From Betaproteobacteria bacterium (GTDB taxonomy: Bacteria > Pseudomonadota > Gammaproteobacteria > Burkholderiales > Rhodocyclaceae): a DNA stretch of 64,000 nucleotides. The translations under genes and the position numbers were made by a program. The stretch's first letter is position 1; each line of letters begins with the position of its first letter. The DNA is taken from NCBI GenBank assembly GCA_016709965.1, contig JADJLT010000001.1:2191001-2255000 (forward strand). Direction: 5' to 3'. Under the pieces are notes generated by a model. It did no database searches, was not told the origin of the DNA, and saw nothing but the letters and a program-made list of their open reading frames with translations. Shown here in pieces: positions 54,899-63,088 of this stretch.

Positions 54899-55897
54899 CT
54901 AAACAGTGGAAATTTCTGCCCGCTCGAACAGCGAGCGAATCACCACCCGCCGAATAGCCGGATTGTCCGGCACGGCGTACATCACGTCGGTCATCATCTC
55001 TTCGAAGATGCCCCGCAAGCTGCGCGCCCCGGCCTTGTATTCGATGGCCAGCTCGGCCATCTGGCGAAAGACGGTGGGGTCGATCTGAAGGTCGACGCCG
55101 TCGGCTGCCAGCATGGCGCGGAACTGGCGGTAGATGGCGTTCTTCGGCTCGGTCAGGATGCGGATCAGCATGTCCTGCGTCAGGTCGTGCAGGCGGGTGA
55201 CAATGGGCAGGCGGCCGGCGAATTCGGGGATCAGGCCGAATTCGAGCAGGTCGGTCGGCTTGATGCGGGCATTCAGGCGTTCGAGGATTTTCTGATCATC
55301 GCCGCCGGTGGTCGAAATGAAGCCGAAGGTTTGTGTCTTGGTCAGGATGCGGTCAAGTTCGACGAAGGCGCCACCGCAGATAAAGAGGATGTTCGTCGTA
55401 TCGATATGCCGGCCGTCCTTGAGCCGCACCGGCGCACCTTCCATGATCTTGAGCAGCGCGTGCTGCACGCTTTCGCCCGAGGTGGCGCGTGCTTCGCCGC
55501 CGACGGCCTTGAGCTTGTCGACTTCATCGACGAAGACAATGCCGCGCTGGGCGCGCTCAATCTCGCCGTTGGCACGGTCGAGCAGACGATGCAGGATGGC
55601 CTCGATCTCGTCGCCGACGAATTGCGTCTGGGCCAGTGACGTGGCGTCGGCGGTCACAAATGGAACGTTGAGTATCCGGGCCAGCGTTTCGCAGAGCAGC
55701 GTTTTGCCGGTGCCGGTCGGTCCGATGAGCAGGATGTTGCTTTTAGTCAGTTCGACGCTGTCTTCCATAGCGTTTGCCGCCATGCGCCGGAAGTGCCCGT
55801 AGATGGCGACGGCCAGCGTGCGTTTGGCCTCTTCCTGTCCGATCACATGTTCGGAGAGCAGGCGGACGATTTCACTGGGTTTGAGCTGGGCTGACAT
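54899..55897 (-). CDS. ClpX-like AAA+ ATPase lacking the zinc-binding domain
   Basis: 332 residues starting MSAQLKPSEIVRLLSEHVIG. It aligns with ClpX from the linker onward and has no N-terminal four-cysteine zinc domain. Walker A GPTGTGKT (59-66), Walker B VFVDEVDK (121-128), ICGGAF and FGLIPEFAGRLP are conserved, and sensor 2 is GARSLR. The pore loop is FVG (93-95) instead of YVG, the RKH loop is shortened to DGRHIDTT, and the ClpP-docking loop has FGF (191-193) where ClpX has IGF. ATG 55897 with GGA upstream is preferred; longer frames from 55909 or 55987 lack a ribosome site. Probably an accessory unfoldase; whether it still docks ClpP is unknown. Confidence 0.85.
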   Translation of the reverse strand: MSAQLKPSEIVRLLSEHVIGQEEAKRTLAVAIYGHFRRMAANAMEDSVELTKSNILLIGPTGTGKTLLCETLARILNVPFVTADATSLAQTQFVGDEIEAILHRLLDRANGEIERAQRGIVFVDEVDKLKAVGGEARATSGESVQHALLKIMEGAPVRLKDGRHIDTTNILFICGGAFVELDRILTKTQTFGFISTTGGDDQKILERLNARIKPTDLLEFGLIPEFAGRLPIVTRLHDLTQDMLIRILTEPKNAIYRQFRAMLAADGVDLQIDPTVFRQMAELAIEYKAGARSLRGIFEEMMTDVMYAVPDNPAIRRVVIRSLFERAEISTV

Positions 55898-55967
55898 CGG
55901 GTTTTCCATGGGTTTTGGGCGGTGCGAAAGGTAAAATACTGCTTTTCCCTCGCTGCCGGAACCCATC

Positions 55968-57608
55968 ATGCTGCAGAAGCTCACCAATTTCCAAGGAATT
56001 CAAGGCCCTGTCGTCATTATCGTGATGGACGGCTACGGCTTGCCCAAGACCGACGTCGGCAGCGCCATCGCCGCTGCGAAGAAGCCGACGCTGGATCGCC
56101 TGTTCGCCAACTACCCGAATATCCGCCTGCGCGCCCATGGCACCGCCGTCGGCATGCCGTCCGACGACGACATGGGCAATTCGGAAGTGGGGCATAACGC
56201 CATTGGGGCTGGCCAGATTTATAGCCAGGGCGCGTCGCTGGTTGCTGACGCAATTGCCTCTGGCGCGATCTGGCAGGGGGAGGCGTGGCACCAGATCATC
56301 GCTGGCGCCAAGGATGGCCGTAGCGTCATCCATTTCCTCGGCCTTTTCTCTGATGGCAATGTGCATAGTCATATCGATCATCTCAAGGCCATGGTCGTTC
56401 AGGCCAAGGCCGAAGGCATCAAGACCGTGCGCGTCCACGCCTTGCTTGACGGTCGCGATGTGCCGGAGACCAGCGCGCTTGAGTATGTAATTCCGTTCGA
56501 AGCCTTCCTCGCTGACGTCAGTACCGACGGCTTCGATGCCCGTATCGCCTCGGGTGGTGGCCGCCAGTTCATTACGATGGACCGCTACGATGCCAACTGG
56601 CCGATGGTGGAGAAGGGCTGGAAGACCCATGTGCTCGGTCAAGGTACGCAGTTCCCGAATGCGACCGCAGCCGTCAACGGCCTGCGCGAGCAGCATCCGG
56701 GCACCATCGACCAGGATCTGCCGGAATTTGTCATTGCTGATAACGGCAAGGCCATCGGCACCATCGAGGATGGCGATTCGGTGGTCTTCTTCAACTTCCG
56801 CGGCGACCGGGCCATTGAAATCACCCGCGCCTTCGAAGAGGCTAATTTCGACAAGTTCGACCGCGTCCGCGCCCCGAAAGTGACCTACGCCGGCATGCTG
56901 CAATACGACGGCGACTTGAAGCTGCCGGCCCGCTTCCTCGTTGCCCCGCCGGCGATCAAGGACACCACCGGTGAATGGTTCAGCAAATCCGGCATCGCCC
57001 AGTTCGCCTGCTCGGAAACGCAAAAATTCGGCCACGTCACCTATTTCTGGAATGGCAATCGCTCCGGCAAGTTCGAGGGCGAAACCTGGCAGGAAGTACC
57101 AAGCGACGTCGTTCCTTTCGAGCAGCGCCCGTGGATGAAGGCGGCCGAAATCGCCGATGCGATGATCGCCGCCATCCAGTCCGGCCAATACAGGACGCTA
57201 CGCTGCAATTTCGCCAATGGCGACATGGTTGGCCACACCGGTAACTTCTACGCGGCGACACTGGCCGTCGAGGCGGTAGACCTGTCGCTGGCCCGCGTGC
57301 TGCAGGCCGTCGATGCGGCGGGCGGCGTGGCGCTGATCACGGCTGACCACGGCAATGCGGACGAAATGTTCGAGCTGGATAAAAAGACCAAGCAGCCAGC
57401 GCTGAACAAGGACGGATCGTTCAAGGCCAAGACGGCGCATACGCTGAACCCGGTTCCGTTGATCCTTTACGACAATGCCAGCGGCGGCAAACTGGGCCTG
57501 AAGCAGACCGACACGGCCGGCCTCTCGAACATCGCGGCAACTGTTGCCAATCTGCTCGGGCTGGAAAAGCACGCCGCTTGGGATGACAGCGTGCTGGAAA
57601 TTCGCTAA
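55968..57608 (+). CDS. gpmI: 2,3-bisphosphoglycerate-independent phosphoglycerate mutase
   Basis: Interconverts 3- and 2-phosphoglycerate in glycolysis/gluconeogenesis. 546 residues. Metal ligand in VMDGYG, phospho-serine Ser72 in DDDMGNSEVGHNAIGAG, and C-terminal metal ligands in TADHGNADEM. Divergent from the ClpX-like gene with about 70 bp between starts; a TAAAAT box sits at 55932-55937. Confidence 0.96.
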   Translation: MLQKLTNFQGIQGPVVIIVMDGYGLPKTDVGSAIAAAKKPTLDRLFANYPNIRLRAHGTAVGMPSDDDMGNSEVGHNAIGAGQIYSQGASLVADAIASGAIWQGEAWHQIIAGAKDGRSVIHFLGLFSDGNVHSHIDHLKAMVVQAKAEGIKTVRVHALLDGRDVPETSALEYVIPFEAFLADVSTDGFDARIASGGGRQFITMDRYDANWPMVEKGWKTHVLGQGTQFPNATAAVNGLREQHPGTIDQDLPEFVIADNGKAIGTIEDGDSVVFFNFRGDRAIEITRAFEEANFDKFDRVRAPKVTYAGMLQYDGDLKLPARFLVAPPAIKDTTGEWFSKSGIAQFACSETQKFGHVTYFWNGNRSGKFEGETWQEVPSDVVPFEQRPWMKAAEIADAMIAAIQSGQYRTLRCNFANGDMVGHTGNFYAATLAVEAVDLSLARVLQAVDAAGGVALITADHGNADEMFELDKKTKQPALNKDGSFKAKTAHTLNPVPLILYDNASGGKLGLKQTDTAGLSNIAATVANLLGLEKHAAWDDSVLEIR

Positions 57609-57626
57609 GCCGTTCTGGTCAGACGC

Positions 57627-60210
57627 CTAAACGCTTTCATGGCGCCCGGTGTCGGCCTTGCTGCTTATGTTGGTTGCGACTTCAGTCCGGTTGCGACCCG
57701 CAGACTTGGCACTGTAAAGCGCTGCGTCGGCGCGAGCGAGGGCTTGGTCAGTTGTCGTATCGGTTGCATTGAGGGCAGCAATGCCGATGCTGACGGCGAT
57801 GGCAAGTTTGCCGTTCCCCATCGAAACCGTAGTTTCGGCAATTTTTTCACGCAGGCGCTCAGCAAAAGTGGTAGCCGAGTGCAGATCGGATCCTGGAAGC
57901 AGGATGGCAAATTCATCGCCACCGATACGGGCAGCGGTATCCTCTCGGCGTAGTTCGTCGCGCAGCAGCGATGAAAACAGACAGAGCGCAGCATCACCGG
58001 TCGCATGCCCGTGCGTGTCGTTGACGTTCTTGAAGTGGTCGATGTCGAGAATCAGTACGGAGGCGATCTGCTCTGGGTCACGATGAAACCTGGACAATGC
58101 TTCGGCCATCCGCTCCATGAATTGCCGCCGGTTGGCCAGTTCCGTCAAGGAGTCCGTCGTGGCCAGTCGTCGCAATTCGGCGTGGGCAAATTGGCTCTCG
58201 GTAACTTCCTCGAAAATGGACATGTTGGCGATGCGGCCTTCCCATTCCACCGCACTGGCCCGGACACGAAATTGGATGGCGTGACCCTGTTTGTGGAGAA
58301 TTCTCACGTCATATTGCGCCGTTGAGGTATCCCCTGCCATTCGCCGGCGGTGAACTTCTTTGGCAACAGGGTGGTCTGCTTCATGGATGAGTGACAGAAA
58401 GTCACGGCCGATACAGTCCTCCGGGTTATAACCGATTAAATCAGCGCCTTTGGGGTTGATGAATTTGATCTGGCCATCCTGGGTGATGGAGATGCCGAGC
58501 GGGATGTTTTCTATAAATCGCCGAAAGCGCTGTTCACTTTCCTTCAGTGCTTCGATCGCGAAATGGCGCTCGCTCACGTCACGAGCAAAGCCCATGGTGC
58601 CGGTTGACTGCCCATCGATGCTGATCGGGCTGTTGTAAATCTCGAAGCAGTGCTGTTCCCCGTCGATTTCAACGATCTTTTCCGTGTGTTGAGGTGTGCC
58701 TCCCTGCCGTACTGAACGGTCTTCATTTTGGCGGGATACCGCGTTTTCCCGGGAGGTGATGTCGAAATCAGTCTTGCCAACCAGCGCTTCGGCTGTAGAG
58801 CATTCATAATTTTTGGCAAAAGGCGTGTTGACCGCAAGAAAGGCGCTGTCCTTGTCCTTGAGCCAGACGCTGAACGGGAAATTGTCCAGCAAAGCCCGCT
58901 GGTACTGGCTGCGCTCAAGTATCGCTTTCTCGGCCGCCTTTTCCACCGAAATATCGATGATGACCATGCGGCACTCCTGCTCGGCTTCATCGTGAACCGC
59001 GTCTATCCTGACCATGGTTTCCGGGCGCTGTCCGGTGGGTAGCAACGCAATCTCGCAGCTTTCCTTGTTGCGAGAGATGAGCGCAGCAGCGAGAAATTGA
59101 TTAAAGATCGGCAAGTATTCCGGTTTGATGGCGGCGGCAAAGCGCTTGCGGCCTTTTTGCGAGCGCTTGATTCCGAGCAGGATGGCGCCGGCCAGATTAA
59201 CGTCGAGGATGGTGCCTTCGGGGTCGATGGTGACGTAGCTAATCGGCTCGAAGTCATAGATGTCGGCATAACGCGCACGCAAGGCATCGGCTTCGTCGTA
59301 GGCGATACGAAGTTCTTCGTTGTGCATTTCCAGTTCGATCTGATGGACCTGGAGTTCGTGCACCAGATGTTCGGTATTCCTGGGCTGTACCGCTAATTCG
59401 GCTATGTCCGTTTGCTGCAGGCGTGCTTCAGCCCGCCGCCGCAATGTTGCGGGACTGGGCCGCGCCCGGGGGGCGAGCGGCAGCGGAGGGGGGATTTCAA
59501 GAAACAGGCGGTCGAGCTCGGACTTGACGACCTTGTAGCATTCACAAACCCGTACTTCGAGGCCTGGTCGGTCGATGACGGTAATGCGTCCCCGGCGGTA
59601 CTGGATCAGCTCCGCCGCCTGCAGTTTGCCGGCGGCTTCGGTGACCGCTTCGCGCCGTACGCCCAGCATGTTGGCGATCAGTTCCTGGGTCATGTTGAGC
59701 TGGTTGCCGGGCAGTCGGTCGAGGCTGAGCAGCAGCCAGCGGCACAGTTGCTGATCTACCGTATGGTGGCGGTTGCAAACGATGCTTTGCGCCATCTGCG
59801 TCATCAGTGCCTGAGTGTAGCGCAGTGCAAGTTGCCGCAAGACGCCGTCTTGATGGAGTTCCCAGCGGATGACGTCAGCCTTGATTCGATAGGCTTTGCC
59901 GGCACTTTGCACGACGCTCCGGTGATTCGTTCTTTCTCCGCCAAGCACCAGCGGAGTGCCGATCAGTCCGTCATTGCCAGCGATGGCGAGTTCGGCCGAG
60001 GCGCCGCTTGGTGGTGAATACCAGGGAAACGATGCACGTTGTCGGGAAATAGATGTACTTGAGGCTGTCGCCTGGCTCATAAAGGACATGGCCAAGTTCA
60101 AGCGCGATGAGTTCAAGATCGTCGAGCAGGCGTGCGTATTCTTCCACCGGAAGCGCCGCCAGAATGCGATTCTGCTTCGGGTGGTCTATGACTATCAGGC
60201 TGGTTTGCAT
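57627..60210 (-). pseudogene. Crp-like / PAS / diguanylate cyclase protein, frame-disrupted
   Basis: Translation from ATG 60210 (MQTSLIVIDHPKQNRIL, GGAGG 6 nt upstream) gives the start of a cyclic-nucleotide-binding-like domain with GHVLYEPGDSLKYIYFPTTC. Near 60008-60013, after LVFTT, the frame must shift (+1 or -2) to continue as SGASAELAIAGNDGLIG. The second frame is then open to 57627. It encodes the rest of the Crp-like domain, a helix-turn-helix (MTQELIANMLGVRREAVTEA), three PAS domains and a GGDEF domain. The GGDEF domain has intact ARIGGDEFAI and an inhibitory RxxD site (RRED) five residues before it. Corrected length is about 860 residues. The enzyme would make cyclic di-GMP. A single shift in an otherwise intact gene may be sequence error or recent inactivation. 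Confidence 0.75.
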
Positions 60211-60521
60211 ATGGGCCTCCGTGTGAAACATTCGCAAGGCAAATGTCCAGAACAATATCCAGAACGTACAACTATTTAGCATAGTTCAAAATTTTGGGTG
60301 CGTATGTACGGCACCGCACATAGCGTTTTGGTGGCAAGGACAGTGTCGGATTTATCGATAAAACGAGAATGGGTGGCAATGTGCGATGGCGCACAGATGC
60401 GAGCGATACCCGGGTGGATAGTGAAATTTGGTAAATCTAGGAGCTTCTTAATGGCAAATGAAATATTGATATCAATGTCTCAATTGGTGCAGCCGTGCGC
60501 CAGTAAGGCGAGGGTCGCAGC
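60211..60521. other. Regulatory-looking intergenic region, no gene
   Basis: 311 bp between the divergent Crp-PAS-GGDEF and transglutaminase-like genes. It holds two perfect inverted repeats: AACTAT-N5-ATAGTT at 60270-60286 and TGTGCGATGGCGCACA at 60380-60395. The second has the CRP/FNR geometry of 5-bp arms with 6-bp spacer (TGTGC-N6-GCACA). A third pair GTGCG/CGCAC lies at 60298-60319. No convincing protein-coding frame is present. Confidence 0.5.
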
Positions 60522-61406
60522 ATGATCCGCATGGAATTACGAATTGAGCTGGACTATGAGGTCGAGGCACAAGGCGCCGATTTCATCCTGAATGTCCAGG
60601 CTGCTTATACGCCAAGCCAGACGGTGATCGTCGAAAGCATGACTGTGAACCAGCCGATTGCCCAGCGAGTGCATACGGACCCGGCAAGCGGCAATCGATA
60701 CTTGTATGTGCATGCCTTGCCAGGCGAATTGAAGCTGGTTTACATGGCGACCGTGGATCTGGCGCATCACTTCGCCGAACCGGCAGAGATCGCCGAGGTG
60801 CCCGTGTGTAATTTGCCACCCGAGGTGATCAGTTACATCTATCCCAGTCGCTATTGCCAATCGGACTTGCTGACCAAGCTGGCGACTGGCGAATTTGGCA
60901 ACCTGCCCCAAGGTTATAGCCGCGTACTCGCTATTCAGAGCTGGGTGCGAAGCAACGTTAAGTTCACCTCGAACTGTTCGAACTCCAATACCTCGGCTAT
61001 CGACACGCTGGCGCAGCACGTTGGCGTCTGCCGGGATTTCGCCCACCTGATGATCGCGCTGTGCCGTGCAGTCAATATCCCGGCGCGTTTTGCTTCCGGT
61101 ACCGACTATGGGGCCGATCCAGCGCTTGGGCCATCTGATTTTCAAGCTTACGTCGAGGTCTATCTGGGCGATCGTTGGTACATCTTCGATCCCTCCGGCG
61201 AGGCCGTACCGATGGGCTTTGTGCGCTTTGGTACAGGTCGCGACGCCGCCGACGTGGCTTTCGCTACTATTTTTGGCGGGGCTAGGTCGCGTGCTCCAAT
61301 CATACGCGCCGTGGCCATTGAGGATTTGGCGCGCGGCATGGTCATTCCGTATCTCACCAACCAGGCGCTGTCGACAGATGGCATACGGGAAGTGAGCTTG
61401 TCGTGA
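60522..61406 (+). CDS. Transglutaminase-like domain protein
   Basis: 294 residues, no signal peptide. The first 100 residues form a beta-rich N-terminal domain (LRIELDYEVEAQGADFILNV). The transglutaminase core has Cys170 in HVGVCRDFAHLMIALCRAV and Asp223 in RWYIFDPSG. At the position of the catalytic His the sequence reads DFQAYVEVYLG (Gln208), so the usual Cys-His-Asp triad seems incomplete. The family includes cysteine peptidases; activity is uncertain. AGGG precedes the ATG. Confidence 0.82.
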   Translation: MIRMELRIELDYEVEAQGADFILNVQAAYTPSQTVIVESMTVNQPIAQRVHTDPASGNRYLYVHALPGELKLVYMATVDLAHHFAEPAEIAEVPVCNLPPEVISYIYPSRYCQSDLLTKLATGEFGNLPQGYSRVLAIQSWVRSNVKFTSNCSNSNTSAIDTLAQHVGVCRDFAHLMIALCRAVNIPARFASGTDYGADPALGPSDFQAYVEVYLGDRWYIFDPSGEAVPMGFVRFGTGRDAADVAFATIFGGARSRAPIIRAVAIEDLARGMVIPYLTNQALSTDGIREVSLS

Positions 61407-61469
61407 GAAATGAAGTACCGCTTGGTGAGTAGGTTTAAGCAACCCGATGTCTAGAAAAGGAAGATAGTC

Positions 61470-61961
61470 ATGACCCGTTACCGTACTTTGTTTTCCACTG
61501 TGCTTCTCGCCTCCTGTCTGACCGGATTCGCCGTGCCGGCCATTGCCGCGCCCTATGAATGCTGGCCCAAGGGAGATCACGGCAGCTTTTACGAGCACCG
61601 TGGTGAGCGGCTGGAGCGTCATCACAACAAGGTGCTTGAGGCCCTGAAGCTGTCGCCGGATCAGGATGGTGCGTGGAAGAAATTCGTCGCCGCCGAGAGT
61701 CCCATGGTGAAGAACCGAAACGATCCGAAGTCGGAAGCCTGGGCAAAGCTGAGCTCTCCCGAGCGGGCCGACATGATGCTGGAACGGATGAAGGATAACC
61801 AGGCTCGCATGGTTGAACGTGTTGCCGCGCTCAAGGAGTTTTATGCGGTGCTGACGCCAGAACAGAAGGTGACATTCGACGAACTTTATGCCGGTTCAAG
61901 GCGCGGAATTCATCGCAAGCACGGCCATCGTACGGGCATGGATAAAGGCGCGGCCAAGTAG
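61470..61961 (+). CDS. Spy/CpxP-like periplasmic protein (LTxxQ motif)
   Basis: 163 residues. Signal peptide MTRYRTLFSTVLLASCLTGF, with cleavage after AIA. The mature part is helical and highly charged with two family motifs, LSPDQ and LTPEQ, and a basic histidine-containing tail (RRGIHRKHGHRTG). Spy-type proteins act as periplasmic chaperones or stress sensors. Monocistronic, with GAAAAGGAAG before the ATG. Confidence 0.85.
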   Translation: MTRYRTLFSTVLLASCLTGFAVPAIAAPYECWPKGDHGSFYEHRGERLERHHNKVLEALKLSPDQDGAWKKFVAAESPMVKNRNDPKSEAWAKLSSPERADMMLERMKDNQARMVERVAALKEFYAVLTPEQKVTFDELYAGSRRGIHRKHGHRTGMDKGAAK

Positions 61962-62045
61962 ACCCCGCGCTGCTTTAGCATTCAGCCACGCCGAAGCGCT
62001 TGTGCTGCCTTGAAACGAAGATCTGCGCGTCAGCAGGTTTTCGTT

Positions 62046-62074
62046 TTTGGCACTTATTTCCGGTTGACCGTGGC
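62046..62074 (+). repeat. Dispersed intergenic repeat, copy 5
   Basis: TTTTGGCAC then TTATTTCCGGTTGACCG then TGGCGG. The T-run is interrupted by one A. It follows the Spy-like gene in the same orientation. Confidence 0.65.
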
Positions 62075-62172
62075 GGTGGATAAATCAGGCTGACTGTTGA
62101 CCGAGCAGCAGTTCGCCATGCTATAAAAGCGGCTGATTCTCGCAATGAAAATGAAGGTTTTTTAAGGTTTCA

Positions 62173-62205
62173 ATTTTTCTGTTTTTTTCCTGTTGACCGC
62201 GGAAG
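62173..62205 (+). repeat. Dispersed intergenic repeat, copy 6
   Basis: ATTTTTCTG then TTTTTTTCCTGTTGACCG then CGGAAG. One G is replaced by T in the core; the CGGAAG end is shared with copy 2. It lies 127 bp after copy 5. Confidence 0.65.
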
Positions 62206-62248
62206 ATGGGCCACGAACTCAAACCGTAAAATTCAGGATCAAATAAAA

Positions 62249-62264
62249 TTGTTGCAGTGCACAA
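62249..62264. promoter_or_regulatory. Phasin operator candidate (PhaR-type)
   Basis: TTGTTGCAGTGCACAA, an imperfect palindrome 65 bp before the phasin ATG and about 20 bp before a TATACT -10 box (62283-62288). PhaR repressors of polyhydroxyalkanoate genes bind TGC-rich palindromes; the assignment is by context. A near-copy sits at 62993-63008. Confidence 0.55.
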
Positions 62265-62328
62265 TTTTTCGAATTTGTGCGCTATACTCAGTACCGAACA
62301 CACCGACAACCTTATCCAGGAGACATCC

Positions 62329-62844
62329 ATGTCTATCAATACCGAACAATTCACCGCCGCCAACAAAGCAACCGTTGACTCCCTGCTGTCTGTTGCCAAT
62401 ACCGCCCTGGCTTCTGCCGAGCGCATCGCTGCACTGAATCTGAATACCGCCCGTGCCGCTCTGGAAGATACCGTTTCCGGCGTCAAGTCGGTCATGGATG
62501 CCAAGGATCCGAAGGCTGCCCTGGCTGCTCAAACCGCCCTGGCTCAGCCGGCTGTCGAGAAGGCTGTTGCTTACTCGCGTTCGGTGTACGAAATCACCGC
62601 CCAGACCCAGCAAGAACTGGCCAAGATGGTTGAAGCCCAGTTCGGCGACTTCAAGAAGTCGATGGCTGGTATGGTCGAAATGGCCACCAAGTCTGCTCCG
62701 GCTGGTTCTGAAGGTGCTGTTGCCGCGATTCAGAGCGCAATTGCTGCTGCCAATTCCGCTTTTGGCAACATGAACACCGTCGCCAAGCAATTCGCTGACG
62801 CTGCTCAAGCCAACATGGCTGCCGTGACCAAGAAGTCCAAGTAA
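62329..62844 (+). CDS. phaP: Phasin family protein
   Basis: Coats polyhydroxyalkanoate granules and controls their number and size. 171 residues, almost all amphipathic helix and rich in alanine, with the phasin-2 pattern FTAANKATVDSLLSVANTAL and ARAALEDTVSGVKSVMDAKD. The AAVTKKSK end is typical of betaproteobacterial phasins. Ribosome site CCAGGAGA before ATG 62329. Codons are strongly biased to frequent forms, as expected for an abundant protein. Terminator downstream. Confidence 0.95.
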   Translation: MSINTEQFTAANKATVDSLLSVANTALASAERIAALNLNTARAALEDTVSGVKSVMDAKDPKAALAAQTALAQPAVEKAVAYSRSVYEITAQTQQELAKMVEAQFGDFKKSMAGMVEMATKSAPAGSEGAVAAIQSAIAAANSAFGNMNTVAKQFADAAQANMAAVTKKSK

Positions 62845-62867
62845 TTTTTCGGTCCTCCGAAACAAAA

Positions 62868-62895
62868 AGCTCCGCGTAATCCGCGGAGCTTTTTT
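62868..62895 (+). terminator. Intrinsic terminator after phaP
   Basis: AGCTCCGCG (62868-62876), loop TAATC, CGCGGAGCT (62882-62890), then five more Ts. Confidence 0.88.
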
Positions 62896-62992
62896 ATTTC
62901 CAGCCTATATTTGTCTAATTGATTGTTCAGGCAGTGCAGCAACGCTGCAGGTGTACTTATTAAGGATAAGGTAACAATTCGATACAAAAATA

Positions 62993-63008
62993 TTGTTGCG
63001 GCGCACAA
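62993..63008. promoter_or_regulatory. Second PhaR-type operator candidate
   Basis: TTGTTGCGGCGCACAA, identical to the phaP operator in 14 of 16 positions. It overlaps a -35-like TTGCGG (62996-63001) that is 17 bp from a GATAAT -10 box (63019-63024), so a bound repressor would block this promoter. Confidence 0.5.
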
Positions 63009-63030
63009 TGTTTTTGGAGATAATTGGGCT

Positions 63031-63088
63031 GTCTCCTCCATCTCCTCCAGGAAGTGGATTCAAGCCCGCCTAGCGCGGGCTTTTTTTC
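63031..63088 (+). ncRNA. Candidate small regulatory RNA downstream of phaP
   Basis: Predicted from a promoter (TTGCGG-17-GATAAT) and a terminator only 58 nt apart, with no plausible reading frame ending before the terminator. The 5' part carries TCTCCTCCA twice in tandem (63032-63049), complementary to strong Shine-Dalgarno sequences such as the GGAGGAG before the porin gene. A terminator hairpin with seven Ts would supply an Hfq-type 3' end. CU-rich anti-Shine-Dalgarno small RNAs linked to storage-polymer control are known in alphaproteobacteria (MmgR). The relation here is analogy only. Confidence 0.45.
63062..63087 (+). terminator. Intrinsic terminator of the candidate small RNA
   Basis: AAGCCCGC (63062-63069), loop CTAGC, GCGGGCTT (63075-63082), T-run to 63087. 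No protein gene ends just upstream, which is why a short transcript is proposed. Confidence 0.85.

Larger units (their letters stand above)
61962..62328. other. Intergenic region with two repeat copies and the phasin promoter
   Basis: 367 bp without a gene. Two copies of the dispersed repeat lie at 62046-62074 and 62173-62205, and a bare TGTTGACCG at 62095-62103 looks like a decayed third. The phasin operator and -10 box lie at 62249-62288. Confidence 0.6.

Noticed and set aside
60000..60020. Programmed ribosomal frameshift in the Crp-PAS-GGDEF gene
   Set aside because: No slippery heptamer or following pseudoknot is visible at the junction; a simple indel is more likely.
60297..60525. Open frame of 75 codons upstream of the transglutaminase-like gene
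   Set aside because: No ribosome site, no recognisable protein character, and it covers the palindromic operators; more likely non-coding.
63040..63088. Short GTG-initiated frame after AGGAA within the candidate small RNA
   Set aside because: The frame runs through the terminator hairpin and T-run, which argues against translation.
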